Shown: positions 22,742 through 34,600 of the stretch, in pieces
Layout: every line of letters begins with the position of its first letter
How positions within the stretch are numbered: position 1 is the stretch's first letter
NCBI GenBank assembly: GCA_963978905.1
Contig: OZ022259.1
Span: forward strand, 44,162,727 to 44,226,726
Source: Trichostrongylus colubriformis
Lineage: Eukaryota > Nematoda > Chromadorea > Rhabditida > Trichostrongylidae
Direction of reading: 5' to 3'
DNA length: 64,000 bases
The notes under the pieces: model-generated
Told to the model about the DNA's origin: nothing
What the model saw: the letters and a program-made list of their open reading frames with translations, nothing else
The model's database searches: none
Made by a program: the position numbers and the translations under genes

Positions 22742-25700
22742 ATGATGGAGGTTGACATAGCGATCCCACCGGCTGTAATCAATCTGCCATGGGTGGAAAA
22801 ATATCGCCCGGAATCTCTGTCTGACATGATATCTCATGAAGAGATAATCAAAACACGTATGTTTCGCCTCTTTCTTCCCTATGCTTCGCCTTTTTCTTCC
22901 TTCTCATTTACCTTATATACATAGCATAATCAACCACGCTATGTGAACAGTATGGGGGCACATGGAAGTGTCCATTTAGAGTAGAATTTTCCTTCATTAA
23001 GCCAAATAAAATGTACTTTGGCTCACAATTATTTTTCAAATTGCCCCCACCATTAGTGGCCTGTTCCGATTGTGCGAGATGTGGATTCAGATGTATTGAC
23101 ACATTAACCGCCCATTCCCTATTCGCATAGCGTCGATTAGTTTCCAAAATGTATCAAATATGTTGGATGTCAAAAGCAATAACATGTGCTCATCGGACCG
23201 TTTATGATTCAGTAACTCGCTTCGTGAAGTCAGACAAGCTGCCACACTTGCTCTTTTATGGACCTCCCGGAACTGGCAAAACGAGTGCTATATTAGCAGT
23301 AGTTAACACTATGTACTCGGACAAGCAGCGAAAATCGATGGTTCTCGAACTGAATGCCTCGGATGACAGAGGGATTGGTATAGTGAGGTACGCGAGCCCT
23401 GTCTGTTCTTTTTTGCTTATGGGGCTTCTTTTGAAATCAGAGTTAGGGATTTTCTATCAAAATTTGATGCAAGTTTCTTCTGCTGGGAGTTATTGAAGCA
23501 ATCTATTACGCTTTCAATGAGCGATCCTTAAATAGGGGGCCATAAGTACGATTGTGTATACTGCGTCCTTAGGTATTTTTGGAAATACGCGGAAAGAAGC
23601 CGATATCGTTCTATGGGGGAGGGGAGGGCTGCGTCTTGGTTCGTAAATCGTTGGTTTACTAATGGTGGATACTATGCTTGCATCAATTCTATTTTTTTTG
23701 CATGCGTTGAATTTCTTATTGCTCTTATGTCACTTCAGCTGCTTTCTTGCTTAAGAAGGAGCCATTTTGTAGTGGAATGCAATGGTTTTCCTAGCTGTGT
23801 AGCAGCCTAACTGTTAATTCTATTGTGATGCATTTGCAGAGATGAGATTATAACATTCGCTCAGACGAAATCACTGCAGAGAGATAAGGAAACAACCGAT
23901 TTGAAATTTGTTATTCTTGATGAGGCTGATGCCATGACAAAAGATGCGCAAAATGCCTTGAGACGGTAGGTACTTCTTTTGCAGATCTTTCCACTTTTTT
24001 TCTAGTTGTGCTGACTGCTGATTTCAGTGTCATTGAGAAATACACTTCAAATGTTCGTTTCTGCATAATTTGCAATTATCTTTCTTCTATTATACCTGCA
24101 ATCCAATCTCGGTAAGATCATGCATGCAATTGATGCGATCACCTATTGTAGTCAGTATAATTCTAAATCCTACTTCTCCTCTTTCGTTGATTACTTTCAG
24201 CTGTACTCGATTTCGGTTTGCTCCTTTATCCATGGACCATATTTTGCCGAAGCTTAACCATGTGGTAGGCTTATTCGTACCATTCTGCAGAAATTGACAA
24301 TGTGATGAGGGTTCTCACTTAGATCACGGAGGAGAAGCTTTCTGTTTCCGAGGATGCCAAACAGGCGCTATTGAAGTTGTCAGGTGGCGACATGCGTCGG
24401 GTTTTGAATGTCCTCCAGGTATTATTAGCACTATTTGGATTCATTGGATGTGTAGTCACTTTATTTTGTATTTACGCTTGTCAGAGTGTGGCAATGGCTT
24501 CTGCGGTCATCGATGAGACAAGCGTTTATGAATGTGTTGGACAGCCTACACCTAAACACATCGAGAAGATTCTCCAGATTCTGATGAACGATTCGTTCGC
24601 TTCATGCTGTCGAAGTCTGTTTTCTTTCTGAGCTCTTTTTGGTTGCTGTATACAATTTATAAGTTCTTTCCACAGATTGCTCCAATATTTCAGAGCTGGA
24701 GAAAGAATGCGGTGGACAGGGTTATGCTTTAATTGATGTGCTCTCACGGTTGCATGATGTTATCTTCCAACTGGATTTACCTTCAAATGCAAGTTTTTCC
24801 GTTTCCCCCGAATGTCATTTTCATATATCAGCAATAGTAATGCTGTAGATTATAGCAGTTGTACTATTACCGATCATCCCAACCAATTCCAGCTGATACA
24901 TTTTGACTTCTAAAATTCTCAATTTTGATAACGAGTTTTGTCGGGGACCTGGTTTCTTACTTCCATCACATAACAGCTCTCTTAATGTGCGTACCTATTT
25001 AACTCATTCCCATTTACCAGAGTCTCCTACTGAATTCAGCATTCTCCATATTTAAAGGCACATTCCGCGCTCACTGATGGGTGGAGTAACAGTTGACTCT
25101 CCATTGGTTATCGGGCGCTGGGGGCGGATCGACCACGCCCCACTGCAGGCAATAGAACGTGGAGAGACCGCCTCCCAGCCACCGAAAACCAATGGAGAGT
25201 CAACAGTTACTCCACCCATCAGCGAGCGCGGAATGTGCCTTTAATAGTGTACGGAGCAGTCTTCTTCGATTTCGTGGCGAATATGTTATATTTTTGCGTG
25301 TACAACCTTTTGTTGACTTTCTTTTTTCGAAGAGGAAGGAGAACTAAAGTGGATTTTCGCTCCCTTATACAGAAAAGGAAGCTGGCCTCCCAGGGAAGGC
25401 CATTACACGTGCCGGAGTCCACCTCTCCCGTAATCTTTTGATCAGAGGGATGTCTTTGTTTCGTTTTTTCCATTTCTTGAACTGTTTTTGCGCTTTGCCA
25501 AGTGGAAGACATAGTTCAAAGTTGAGCAGCTTCGATGTGAATTTAATGCACTTGAATTTCTCAGCTCCAGCATAAGGAGTGACCGATTCTGTAGTATTTG
25601 TCTTCTGATTTATTAAGTTCCTTTACAGGTGATGATTTGTCTGATCTCTGCCCTTGCTGACACGGAGCAACGACTGGCAATTGGTGCCTCCGATCGCATT

Positions 25701-25769
25701 CAGATTGGTGGTCTCGTTGGGGCATTCATGCGTGCTCGTAGAATGATTAAGGAGGCTGCAAAGAGTTAA
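22742..25769 (+). CDS. Replication factor C small subunit (RFC5 / yeast Rfc3 type)
   Basis: RFC5 is an AAA+ subunit of the pentameric loader that places PCNA, and with RAD17 the 9-1-1 clamp, on DNA. Exons: 22,742-22,856; 23,213-23,387; 23,840-23,965; 24,028-24,111; 24,201-24,264; 24,323-24,418; 24,485-24,614; 24,676-24,788; 25,629-25,769. Phases close exactly to 347 residues, the family's usual length. Visible motifs are LPWVEKYRP near residue 17, Walker A GPPGTGKT at 55-62, Walker B DEAD at 124-127, the SRC motif near 166-168, sensor 2 GGDMRR at 209-214, and the collar helices. The last intron (24,789-25,628) starts GCAAGT, so it is a GC-AG intron, and it carries a MITE. In C. elegans I recall an RFC5-like gene beside mdt-30 (F44B9 region), which fits this order. 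Confidence 0.97.
25051..25244. mobile_element. MITE with TTTAAAGGCAC ends
   Basis: Inverted ends TTTAAAGGCACATTCCGCGC and GCGCGGAATGTGCCTTTAA are followed by a mirrored GGGTGGAGTAAC block. Arms are about 55 bp. It lies in the last RFC5 intron and is related to 55,228-55,688 by its termini. Confidence 0.88.
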
Positions 25770-26060
25770 TTTCCTCATTTTCGAGTGATGGCTTTTAGTT
25801 ATTTGTCACCGGTCGTCCTCGCTGATTCACGATTAACGATGAGATCTCTTTTCCTTTTTTTAATTTCTAGGCAATTTTTCGCTCCTTGGTAACTAACAAA
25901 TTTGCTACCGGTTCGATCATCGTTTATCCTTCATTCCATTATTCTCTGCCGAGTACGGGTCTGCAGCGTGTTCCTTATCACGAAGTAGACATCCACTAAC
26001 ATTGTTACTTTTGAATGCTGTTAATGTTGAATGCTACATTTTTTGCATTCATTCACGTTT

Positions 26061-26066
26061 AATAAA
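26061..26066 (+). terminator. Poly(A) signal, RFC5 gene
   Basis: AATAAA lies 292 bases after the RFC5 stop and 122 bases before the acceptor of the next gene. Confidence 0.6.
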
Positions 26067-26177
26067 AGCTTCCGATTTTTTTGGTTCTTTGTTGAACTTT
26101 GTTTGACTTATTTTGGTCCGTATCTAAAAACCCGTGATTTGTATTTCCTAAAATTTCAATTGGAAATTCTAGTCATT

Positions 26178-26188
26178 TCACTCTGCAG
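26178..26188 (+). promoter_or_regulatory. Spliced-leader acceptor, MED30 gene
   Basis: TTCACTCTGCAG-type acceptor ends at 26,188, 15 bases before the ATG at 26,204. As a downstream operon gene an SL2-type leader would be expected. Confidence 0.55.
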
Positions 26189-26203
26189 GAAGATTCATCA
26201 GTG

Positions 26204-29180
26204 ATGCAGAATAATCCAATGGGCAATCCGGTTAGTTTTCTAATCAACTTTCCCATTTTATTAATTTGAGGCTCCCTGTTTTGCCCGTGTTTGCAAGTCT
26301 CCATCACAGAATATACCGCCGGGCGGCTATCCGCCTCCAAACCAAGGCCAACTTCATCAACAGCAACCCGGAATGGGCTACTATGGGCAACCAGGTCCTG
26401 GGCAACCACAGCAGCATTCAATGGCAATGCAAGGCCAGCAAATGATGAGTGAGCACTTTTCCATCCATAATGAAGTAGTCAGAAGTTCTTGAATGTTCTA
26501 TTCTTTGATTTCGTAATTTGCTGCAGTGGGCGGTAGCTCGTCAGGTATGCCGATGGGTTATCAAGGTGGTGTACCGCAAATGATGCAACAACAACCAGTC
26601 CAGCCGAATCCTCCTGCCTCCATGATGCAGCAAGCGATATTCGGAGCCCAAGGTGCACTCTGTAAGTTTGACTATTTACTACCTTGGCTGAATATTTTTT
26701 AATTTACTAATTCTCAGCTAGAAGCCTTGTTTCCGCAAGTTAATAGTAGTTTTAGAATGATGATGACGTACAGTACCGTAACCACAGTGAGACCCACCAA
26801 TTAAGGCGGAAGGCGGGAGCGAAAGTGAAAAAAGCATTGAGAAGGGTAATTACATCGTGAAAAACATGGTCCCCAACTTCCCAGTGGCAGTTTAATATTG
26901 GCATTGAAGAGAGGGGGCCCTTCTCAGCCAATTGAACGCTCAGGGTTCACGAGAAGGTGTGGTGCAAAGCTCAAAACTCACATCGCGAACCTGCGGCTGC
27001 TCTGGGCTCGAGTGGCCGAGTAGCTATGAGGGGCTGAGGCAACAGTTGTGGAGTGATATGGCCTGACTTTGATTGTTTCTTTCAAATTTCCTTTTTTTTG
27101 TACTACAGATCTCGAGATCCGAACTGTACTATGTGCAGCAAAAGATTGAAGTTATCCTATTGAATTTTCTAAAAACACAATGCTAGCGGAGTCTCAGAGC
27201 CACCAAAACCAATTTAGCGAGAAAAGTGTCCACGTGGGTTGGGATGTTTGCTGGGATTCTCATTTTCCCACCACCATCTTATGTGCAACGCATTGTATTG
27301 CCATCGAAGAAAAAAGACATGAAGTTCGGATGCTGTCGCTAGGAGATGGGACTAATTCAATTACGGGTTGCCTCTCGCTTCTACAGCTGCGCTTTCAGCC
27401 TGAGTCTCGGGAGGTACACGTTCCAAGCTTCTTTTTTTCTGATGTCGTGTGAATGTCGTGTGTACAGTGGGGTTAACAGCTATGTTCTGCGTTCTGCGTA
27501 GTTATGGGTTTGTTTTCACACGTGTTTCGCATTTTATCATCGTTATGGCAAAAAGTTCAGACTCCGAGCGCATTGTGTTGCTGGCACACCCTGACATCCA
27601 ACCATATTTTACTTTGTTTCCTCGTAGAGTGTTGTATGTTCGTTTATCTTAATCTGTTATGTGCTTTAATTACTTCATTTATGATCATTGGCAATCTACC
27701 TCGTTGTAAGTGTATGGCACTTTATTTGTTTCCGTTCAGCATCGGCGTCACGTCAGACGTTTGCGGGATCAAGCACGAATCAGCCATCGGGATTCAGTGC
27801 TTCATCCTCGATGTCGTCGATGCCCATGAGCGGTGTACATACTCAAGGGCCTCCATCGTATCCTGCGCAGCCTCCACAGCAACAGCCAACGCAGCAGCAG
27901 CAGCAACAGCAACAACAACAGCAGCCTGGCACCGGTTTCGGAGGGCAGCAGACTCAACAGCCCACGGCAGGCCCATCACAACAGGGATATTCCTACTCAC
28001 ATGGGTGCGTTCACAGTACGGAGAGAATGCCGATTCCTTATTTGGGTCGCTTTTGAGTTTGAGTTCCATGCTCATCTCGCGGAGGTTCTTCGTCGCGCTA
28101 GTGTCCTTTTTCAAGTTTATTGAATTATTTCCGCAGTATTTCAGTTGCCTATGTGACACACTGAATTGTCGGCATAGGGGAGAGAAACAGATCTGTCAAA
28201 GAAAAAGGACGGTGTAAATTTGAAAACTTGTGACATTTTCTTGCAGTGCTGGGGCAGCTCCTGCTTTCCCTGGAACTTCTAGCGCAACTGCTCCTATTCA
28301 TACCGGCATCGCCAGTGCTCAACAAGCAGGCAGTCATCCTACCGTTCCGAAACCGGTATGGAGAATGCAATTAGTTCAATATATTTCTTACGTCAAGTAA
28401 TGCTGTTAAAGTGCTTTTATCTAATAGCGTTACGCCAAGTCATCATGCGCTACATTTTCGGCTGTATCGGATAAACCGCTAGCTAAGTAATGATATCATG
28501 TCAGGAAACGAAGAGACCGCTGAATCCTCCACCGTATTCCCCTCAAATACTTGAACACTTGGACACGTTTTCGGTTGGAACTCTTACAGTCATCGGTCGT
28601 GAATTAGTCAGCGAGCTCACAACAAGGTATGGTTGCAATTATCGGCACTGGTTGCCCAGTCATATTCGGTAATCTACGCTGTTTTCAGAACACATAGTTT
28701 ATGTGTGTCGCTGAAAGCTGTGTCCGAAAGAAAGCCACCAACTGCAGGCGATCCAGAGCAGTTGCTAGAATACTGTCAGATGCTTATGGATAAGCTTGTT
28801 GAAATACGGTATGTGCAGTCACAGTGATTGTATCAATAATCGTGAGAAAATTCTAGAATTTCAGGTTACGAATAGAGAAGAAAGTAGGACGAAAACGACT
28901 TAATACCACAGATTACATCAATAGAATGAGTGACATGACCCCACCAGTGGACGATGCACCAGCTGAATTGAAGGAGAAAAGGCAGCAGTTCGAGGAAAAC
29001 AGGTTAGTTGAACGCATTTAAGAGGATGTGTCTTCGGCACTCAAGCATTCTACTTTCAGAACAAAACTTTGTTCACTTAACAACGACTTAAAAATGCTTG
29101 ACTGGATGGCGAGTGTGACGGATCCATCCCTTCTGAAAAAAGTGGATAAAATGGCGTCGTCCATACGTGAACGAGAGTAA
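26204..29180 (+). CDS. mdt-30: Mediator complex subunit 30
   Basis: MED30 is a small head-region Mediator subunit that links activators to RNA polymerase II. Exons: 26,204-26,230; 26,310-26,448; 26,527-26,661; 27,740-28,004; 28,247-28,355; 28,505-28,626; 28,689-28,808; 28,865-29,002; 29,060-29,180. They close in phase to 391 residues. Residues 1 to about 225 are low-complexity (Met, Gln, Pro, Gly, Ser) with a Gln run in exon 4. The conserved part follows: a helix with TLTVIGRELVSELTTR, a second with LLEYCQMLMDKLVEIRLR, then a Lys/Arg/Asn patch and a last coiled segment ending IRERE-stop. Human MED30 lacks so long a leader. The assignment rests on the helical order and on the neighbour gene, since sequence identity is modest. 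Confidence 0.83.
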
Positions 29181-29508
29181 ACGGTGTTTCCCTCAGTTTC
29201 CTCCGGTGTGTTGCTCTCATACTTGTATTATATTGATGTTTGCACTGCTGTTTGTTTTTCTGTGGAACATTGCTTTGTTTGCTTGTCCGTGGCGTCAGAG
29301 TAACGATTTCATGTTGACATCGTTTCATTATTTTCACGCATCAACTTCTCCTCTTACCTGGTGGAAATGACTCAAAGAACCAGGCTTTGCTTTCGTGCTG
29401 ATTTTGTAAGGTTGCGAGCAGAAGTGTAAGCACAAGTTCTGTTTAACATTCAAAAATCGCACATCTCTTCGGGTAACTTACGTCATTTTTGATTATGATA
29501 AAAAAAAT

Positions 29509-29514
29509 AATAAA
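29509..29514 (+). terminator. Poly(A) signal, MED30 gene
   Basis: AATAAA lies 329 bases after the stop and 128 bases before the acceptor of the mS17 gene. Confidence 0.6.
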
Positions 29515-29629
29515 GCGATTATTGAAGTTAATTTTCTTGTGATTGCTCCCATTGCAGGGTATGACCTTTTATTATATCGGACTGTTTGGTTGATGATGTT
29601 CTGCTAATATTGTTTCCACAAAACAAGGT

Positions 29630-29642
29630 TTTTTCACATTAG
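29630..29642 (+). promoter_or_regulatory. Spliced-leader acceptor, mS17 gene
   Basis: TTTTTTCACATTAG ends 6 bases before the ATG at 29,649, a close acceptor-to-start distance typical of trans-spliced messages. Confidence 0.6.
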
Positions 29643-29648
29643 GACAGG

Positions 29649-31449
29649 ATGCCAAAAACCTCAATTTTCAAAACTCGAGTGGGGACAGAATTACTCATGG
29701 GGAGGATAGTCAAGCTCAGTAATATTGGAATCGATCATGTTCCATGCGCACAGGTGAGAAGAGGCTTTTTCATGTCTATTTAATCGTCTTGAAAAGCTCT
29801 ATCCTTAGGTCAGATGCAGTATGAACGAGTTTAATATCTATTTGAAGAAGTACTTTGCTCGTGCGTTCGAATTTTGGGCACTGGACAGGTGAGATGTTAG
29901 AATTTTCACAGATTAGGCTACAGTAGTCGGAAAAGGTTCCACTGCTGCTATACCTGAACGAAGTTGATAGCAAGTATGATTGGTGAGGTGTCCATAAATT
30001 GTCACTTGTTTGACCAAGGTGTTTACTCTGTGTATTCTGCCTATATACTGATTATTTTTATTATATGTTTTGTAGTATTTTATGACACTGGTTCATGAAA
30101 TCTGCCCCACTTTCAACGTTTTTTGAATTTATTATTTCTTTGTTTGACACCAATTACAGATCTACAGTATAATCATCATCACTGCCTCCAATGCTAACAA
30201 AGTGTGCCCCAGCTCCAGTATGGGGTAAGCCCCAAAAGGAAAAATTCAGAAATGTCCTGAGTGGGGCTGAATATATGAAGCTGTGTTTCGCGTGTCGTAA
30301 ATGATTGTGCGCCCACAAACCTCATCAGCAGAGGCAGTGCGTTTTTGAGAGAAGAAGGCGAGGCCAGAAATGAGATCTAATATACTCAACGTTGTCGAGG
30401 CGCTTGATCTACCTTTAGTCTTAGTGACCGAGTGTTTGATGTTATAAACGTGGGAGATTGAAGGGCATTGACCTTATCATGTTAAATGAGTTAGCATCTC
30501 CATTATGAATTTAACAACTTCAAGGTCATAAGACCTCTACTTCTGCTACGTCTCCCTTCGTAACCTTGGCTTGTGATTTACTTACGTTTTTGAGCAGAGG
30601 AGGCTATATATGTTGAGCAACGTTCAAAACACCGCTGCGGTCTCTGATTACGACCTTGCCTAGTATTGGGGCATCAAGTGGGTAATTTATTCTACTGTTG
30701 AATTCTACTGTTGGATGATAAACACATCATTTATATTATTGGCTAGTCGGATGAATGCAGTGATAATATCAATCATATAATCTAAATTAATTGGTGTAAT
30801 GAGAATTATATAATTTACTTCTCTCAGGTTTTGTGCAGAACACGGTACCTTTAATTTGCTTTAAGAGAATCAAAAGGACAGCTTGGTGATACCGTACTAA
30901 TACGACGAATTGGAATCGATCAAAGACCTACCACTAGTGTTGCACATGCGATCGATCGCGTAGTGTTCAAATATGGCGAGTTTTTCTCATAATGAGAAAG
31001 TTATATACAGTAAGTTCCAGTAGCTTGAACTCTTATACTCAGAATTCTGATCTTCTATGATTGGTGAACTGGTGTGTTTAGGTAATATTGTCGATCCTGT
31101 GACTGGGAGGCGTGTTATCAAAGATGAATATGCTGATGAAATTGAACTTCGCAAAAAACTCGTGGGGGAGATAATTGATGCTCCATTAGAACAAGTAAGT
31201 ACACGCAATGCTCTTCTTTTCTCACCCTTTTCATTGTACTTGTGTCTTCGCTCTTCGTCAAGGATTTTTTGAACATTGACTCCACAGAAATTCGTATTTA
31301 TTGATATTTCCAAATGAGCTCTTTGTGCTCCTTTCATGTTAAATTACCTGCTATTCTAGGATGCCTTGTTGTTTGATGAACGACGAGCTATCCAACGTAA
31401 AGTGCTAGAAGAAAAACAGGCATCTTTAGAAGAAGAACAAAATCCGTGA
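29649..31449 (+). CDS. mrps-17: Mitochondrial small-subunit ribosomal protein S17 (uS17m)
   Basis: This protein binds rRNA in the mitochondrial small ribosomal subunit. Exons: 29,649-29,753; 29,809-29,888; 30,866-30,975; 31,082-31,194; 31,360-31,449, in phase, 165 residues. The S17 fold is visible in order: MGRIVKLS then a Lys/Tyr-rich turn (NIYLKKYFARAF), QLGDTVLIRRI, and VFKYGNIVDPVTGRR, which matches the mammalian VFKVGKVIDPVTG motif. The Glu/Lys-rich tail ends EEEQNP-stop. Intron 3 begins GCGAGT at 30,976. Only this GC donor keeps the frame from VFKYG to NIVDP, because the nearest GT leads to a stop. In C. elegans I recall mrps-17 next to the POP1 and FHIP genes (C05D11 region). Confidence 0.93.
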
Positions 31450-31576
31450 AGGTGTGCAAGTATGTTCATTACTTATATTAATGTATTGATAGGCTGTTTG
31501 TCCCATGTATATTCGTTAGCGTGACCGTTGAAAATTCTTTGTGTGTTTAGGGATTGTTATTGTTGTTCATTTTGCC

Positions 31577-31582
31577 AATAAA
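31577..31582 (+). terminator. Poly(A) signal, mS17 gene
   Basis: AATAAA lies 128 bases after the stop and 104 bases before the POP1 acceptor. Confidence 0.65.
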
Positions 31583-31675
31583 ATGCTTTCCTACATCTCT
31601 AGAGCTTTGTCTTCAGATGGTCGTGCGATGCGCGTGTCATATTTTGAAACCAATCAATGATTTTTTGTTTGACCA

Positions 31676-31686
31676 AATACTTCTAG
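31676..31686 (+). promoter_or_regulatory. Spliced-leader acceptor, POP1 gene
   Basis: ATACTTCTAG ends 2 bases before the ATG at 31,689. A poly(A) signal to acceptor gap of about 104 bp is classic operon spacing. Confidence 0.6.
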
Positions 31687-31688
31687 AA

Positions 31689-34600
31689 ATGGAGGCGGAG
31701 GATTTGTCAAAGGCGAGATTTGTAAAGGTTTACAACTATCTTGAAGAGCGTGCTGCTCAAGTGGCGGATCTGCTCCAGGTAGCATTCTCTACAGACAGCA
31801 CCATTATGTATTTTTTTCTCAGGATGTATCATATTATTAGGTAGTGGATAACTCGAACCTTGTATCTGGTGAGGTCACCAAAGGTCCTAGAACTGCAGCG
31901 CAGCGGCTTCCAAGGCATATGAGGCGGTGAGTTTATCTTGTGTTGTTGCCTAGTGTCTTGGTTTTCCCATGGATCCACTAATGGAGCTTGCACCGGTAGA
32001 TCGTAGCAATAAGAGATTTCCTGTGCTCACACTTTATGCAAATGTGGTGATTTCAAAGTAATTTAAGAAGGTGAGGCAAATAAGCTGGGAGAATGTTGTA
32101 TGCGACTCACGTATGATAATGGTAGGTTCACTGTACTACATATTATAGCACGCAGCCAATTTGCTGTGCCTTCACAGTTTCAGTGTAGATTAGTTCGGTA
32201 TTTGTGTGTGTACCGTAATCACCTCGATAGTATTCGTTGAGTTGCGTAAGGGGAAAGCCCACGCCGGCATTAGGTACGCGGTGAGTGGTGCAGAACAGTG
32301 ATGCGTGGGGGGTAGCGGAATGTTAGGCACTCAGGTGAGAGAGTAACGGTCGGTATTAGGTTGTCCCAAAAGTCTTGTAGGATTTTTCCAAAAAAATCAA
32401 TAACTCTCGCTTACTTCGAGGCAGGTTTAGGCGGTCCAGGATTATGGTAGAAGGCTCTCTGAGCTTTCTAACAAAATATATATTGATCCACCAGTTGCGT
32501 GGAGAGAGCTACAATGCCCGTAGTCGATATCCACCGAACACACCGTATCATCTACTATGAGTGGTCTTGCTGCACCAAAGTGGCGGAAGCTTGCCACTCC
32601 ATCAACGATGCATTGGACAAAGGATGTGTGAGCTACGAGACCGTACGCCGCTGGTTCATCAGCTTCAGCAACGGCGAGATTGACAAGGAAGACAAACCAC
32701 GCTCAGAACTGTGCTATTTCTGGAACGCGGAAGGAATGCTTCCTCACGAGGTGCTGGTCAAGGCAAGATAGTCACCGCTACCGTACGCACCCACCAGCTC
32801 CAGCTGCTCGCCGTCGCTGTTCGAGAAAAGCGCCAGAAAAGGTCCGCCCGCGGTTCCTCCTCCATGACAACGCCCACCCATACGTCGCGAAGAGTACCCA
32901 AGCCACAGCAGCTTGGTGGAATGTGCTGCCCCACCCGTCATACTCTCCCAATATTGCCCTTTTTACCTATCACCTTACCCATCCTCTGGAATCCTTCCTG
33001 ACCAAGAGAAAATTATTTGACTATAACTTGCTTGCAAAGGCGATCGCTGAATTCCTCGACTCTCAGGATCCAGAGTTCTAAGAGAGGGGAATCAACGATC
33101 TACCTGTAAGGTGGCAGAGTGTTGTTGATAACAATGGTGAATACGTTGTTGCCTGATTGTTGTTTGTTAGAAGAATAAAAAGTGATGATCGAAAAAAAAT
33201 CTACAAGATTTTTGGGACAACCTAATAATTGACCACATCACTGCGAGGCATGGGAGTACAAGGTATTTAGAGAACGAAATGTGACAGTTTGACGAATTGT
33301 GACTGCAGTCTGGCTTTCTTTACCCAAAGCAAACCACTAGCGCGGAACTTTTTGGAAAGAAGTGGTAATCTCGAGGAACATTCCGATTGGGCTAGGAACT
33401 TGTATCCCGGGTAGTTTGACCCGTAGGAACGAATACGATACTCTCACGTGACTCGATTCTCTGCGCCATGCGTCGGTCGATCTTCAAATCGCTGTGGCGC
33501 GAGCGCCAGGCGGTTTCCACCAAGGAAGTGCCACATTCAAGTCAGTACCCAAATAGAAATTTCCCGGAAAGTTACCTCATCCATACCACCAAGATGAGAG
33601 CTGATGGGGTTGCTTTGGGTAAATAGTTCCGCAATTCTGCCCGATCATGTGAAATGTGGCCGTCATTCAGTTCAAGGAGCGATTCGTGCTCGTCTTATTT
33701 TTCATCACTTACGGGAAAGGTGCTTTTTTTATGCCATGTTCATCATTGCATAGCACACCTAATAGCCAAAAATTCAGTGATATGGGTTCTCGTGTTATTT
33801 CTATAGGTTTCAGTCGTGCTATGGCCTATGAAGTTCGTCGATTTCCCAAAGGCCTACGAAATTACGCCGCTCCTTTCTTGACCAACAGTAAGCACAGGAA
33901 GAAACCTCCCAGTCGCTATTTCCGTCGGAGATCTCGGAATCTTTTGTTGGTGAGTTTTCATGTGTTTTACACCGAAGTTTTTCAAAGCATGCCTCACCAA
34001 GTATTTCACGTTTCCCTAGAACTACATCCGACGTCAAAGAATAGTGGTGTGGCTGGAAACTCACATCTGGCATGCGAAGCGATTTCACATCATTGACAGG
34101 TTGGTTGATAGCCGCAGATCCTGTACCGACGCTAATGCTCCGTTTCAGATGGGGTTATCGACTGCCTGATCGAAGTTTTCAACGGAATTTCCGTCCGTGT
34201 TACCGTGACTCTGTGAGACACTGTACCGTACGCGACAAAAGTTATCTTTCTTGTATCTTGGTCAGTTTTCCCTTGATCTGTTGTAAACTTTACTTTTCCC
34301 AATTTGCTTATTCTTTCACTTACAGATCTCACATAATAATCAAAGCGAACTTATTTCGATGCTCAGTCCTCTTTGTATGAATTCTTCCTCTCCCACCTTC
34401 GCTTTCAAGAGTAGTTTGAGTGGCAGGTATGAAGTAAGTATAGCGTGTCTTCTGTGATTTTTAGGGTCTCGATTCCTACTCGCTTTCAGCATTAGTTTCC
34501 TAGGTATCAACCCTTATCTATCGTCCTGTTCAGTATCCTCGAGGCCTGATTGGACCAGCACGTTTCCTCTGGAGCAAAGAAGGGTTCGTGTTGCTCTCGA

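Noticed and set aside
27504..28217. 237-codon frame overlapping MED30 exon 4
   Set aside because: It is a shadow of the Gln-rich MED30 exon in another frame. The MED30 frame closes in phase with both neighbours.
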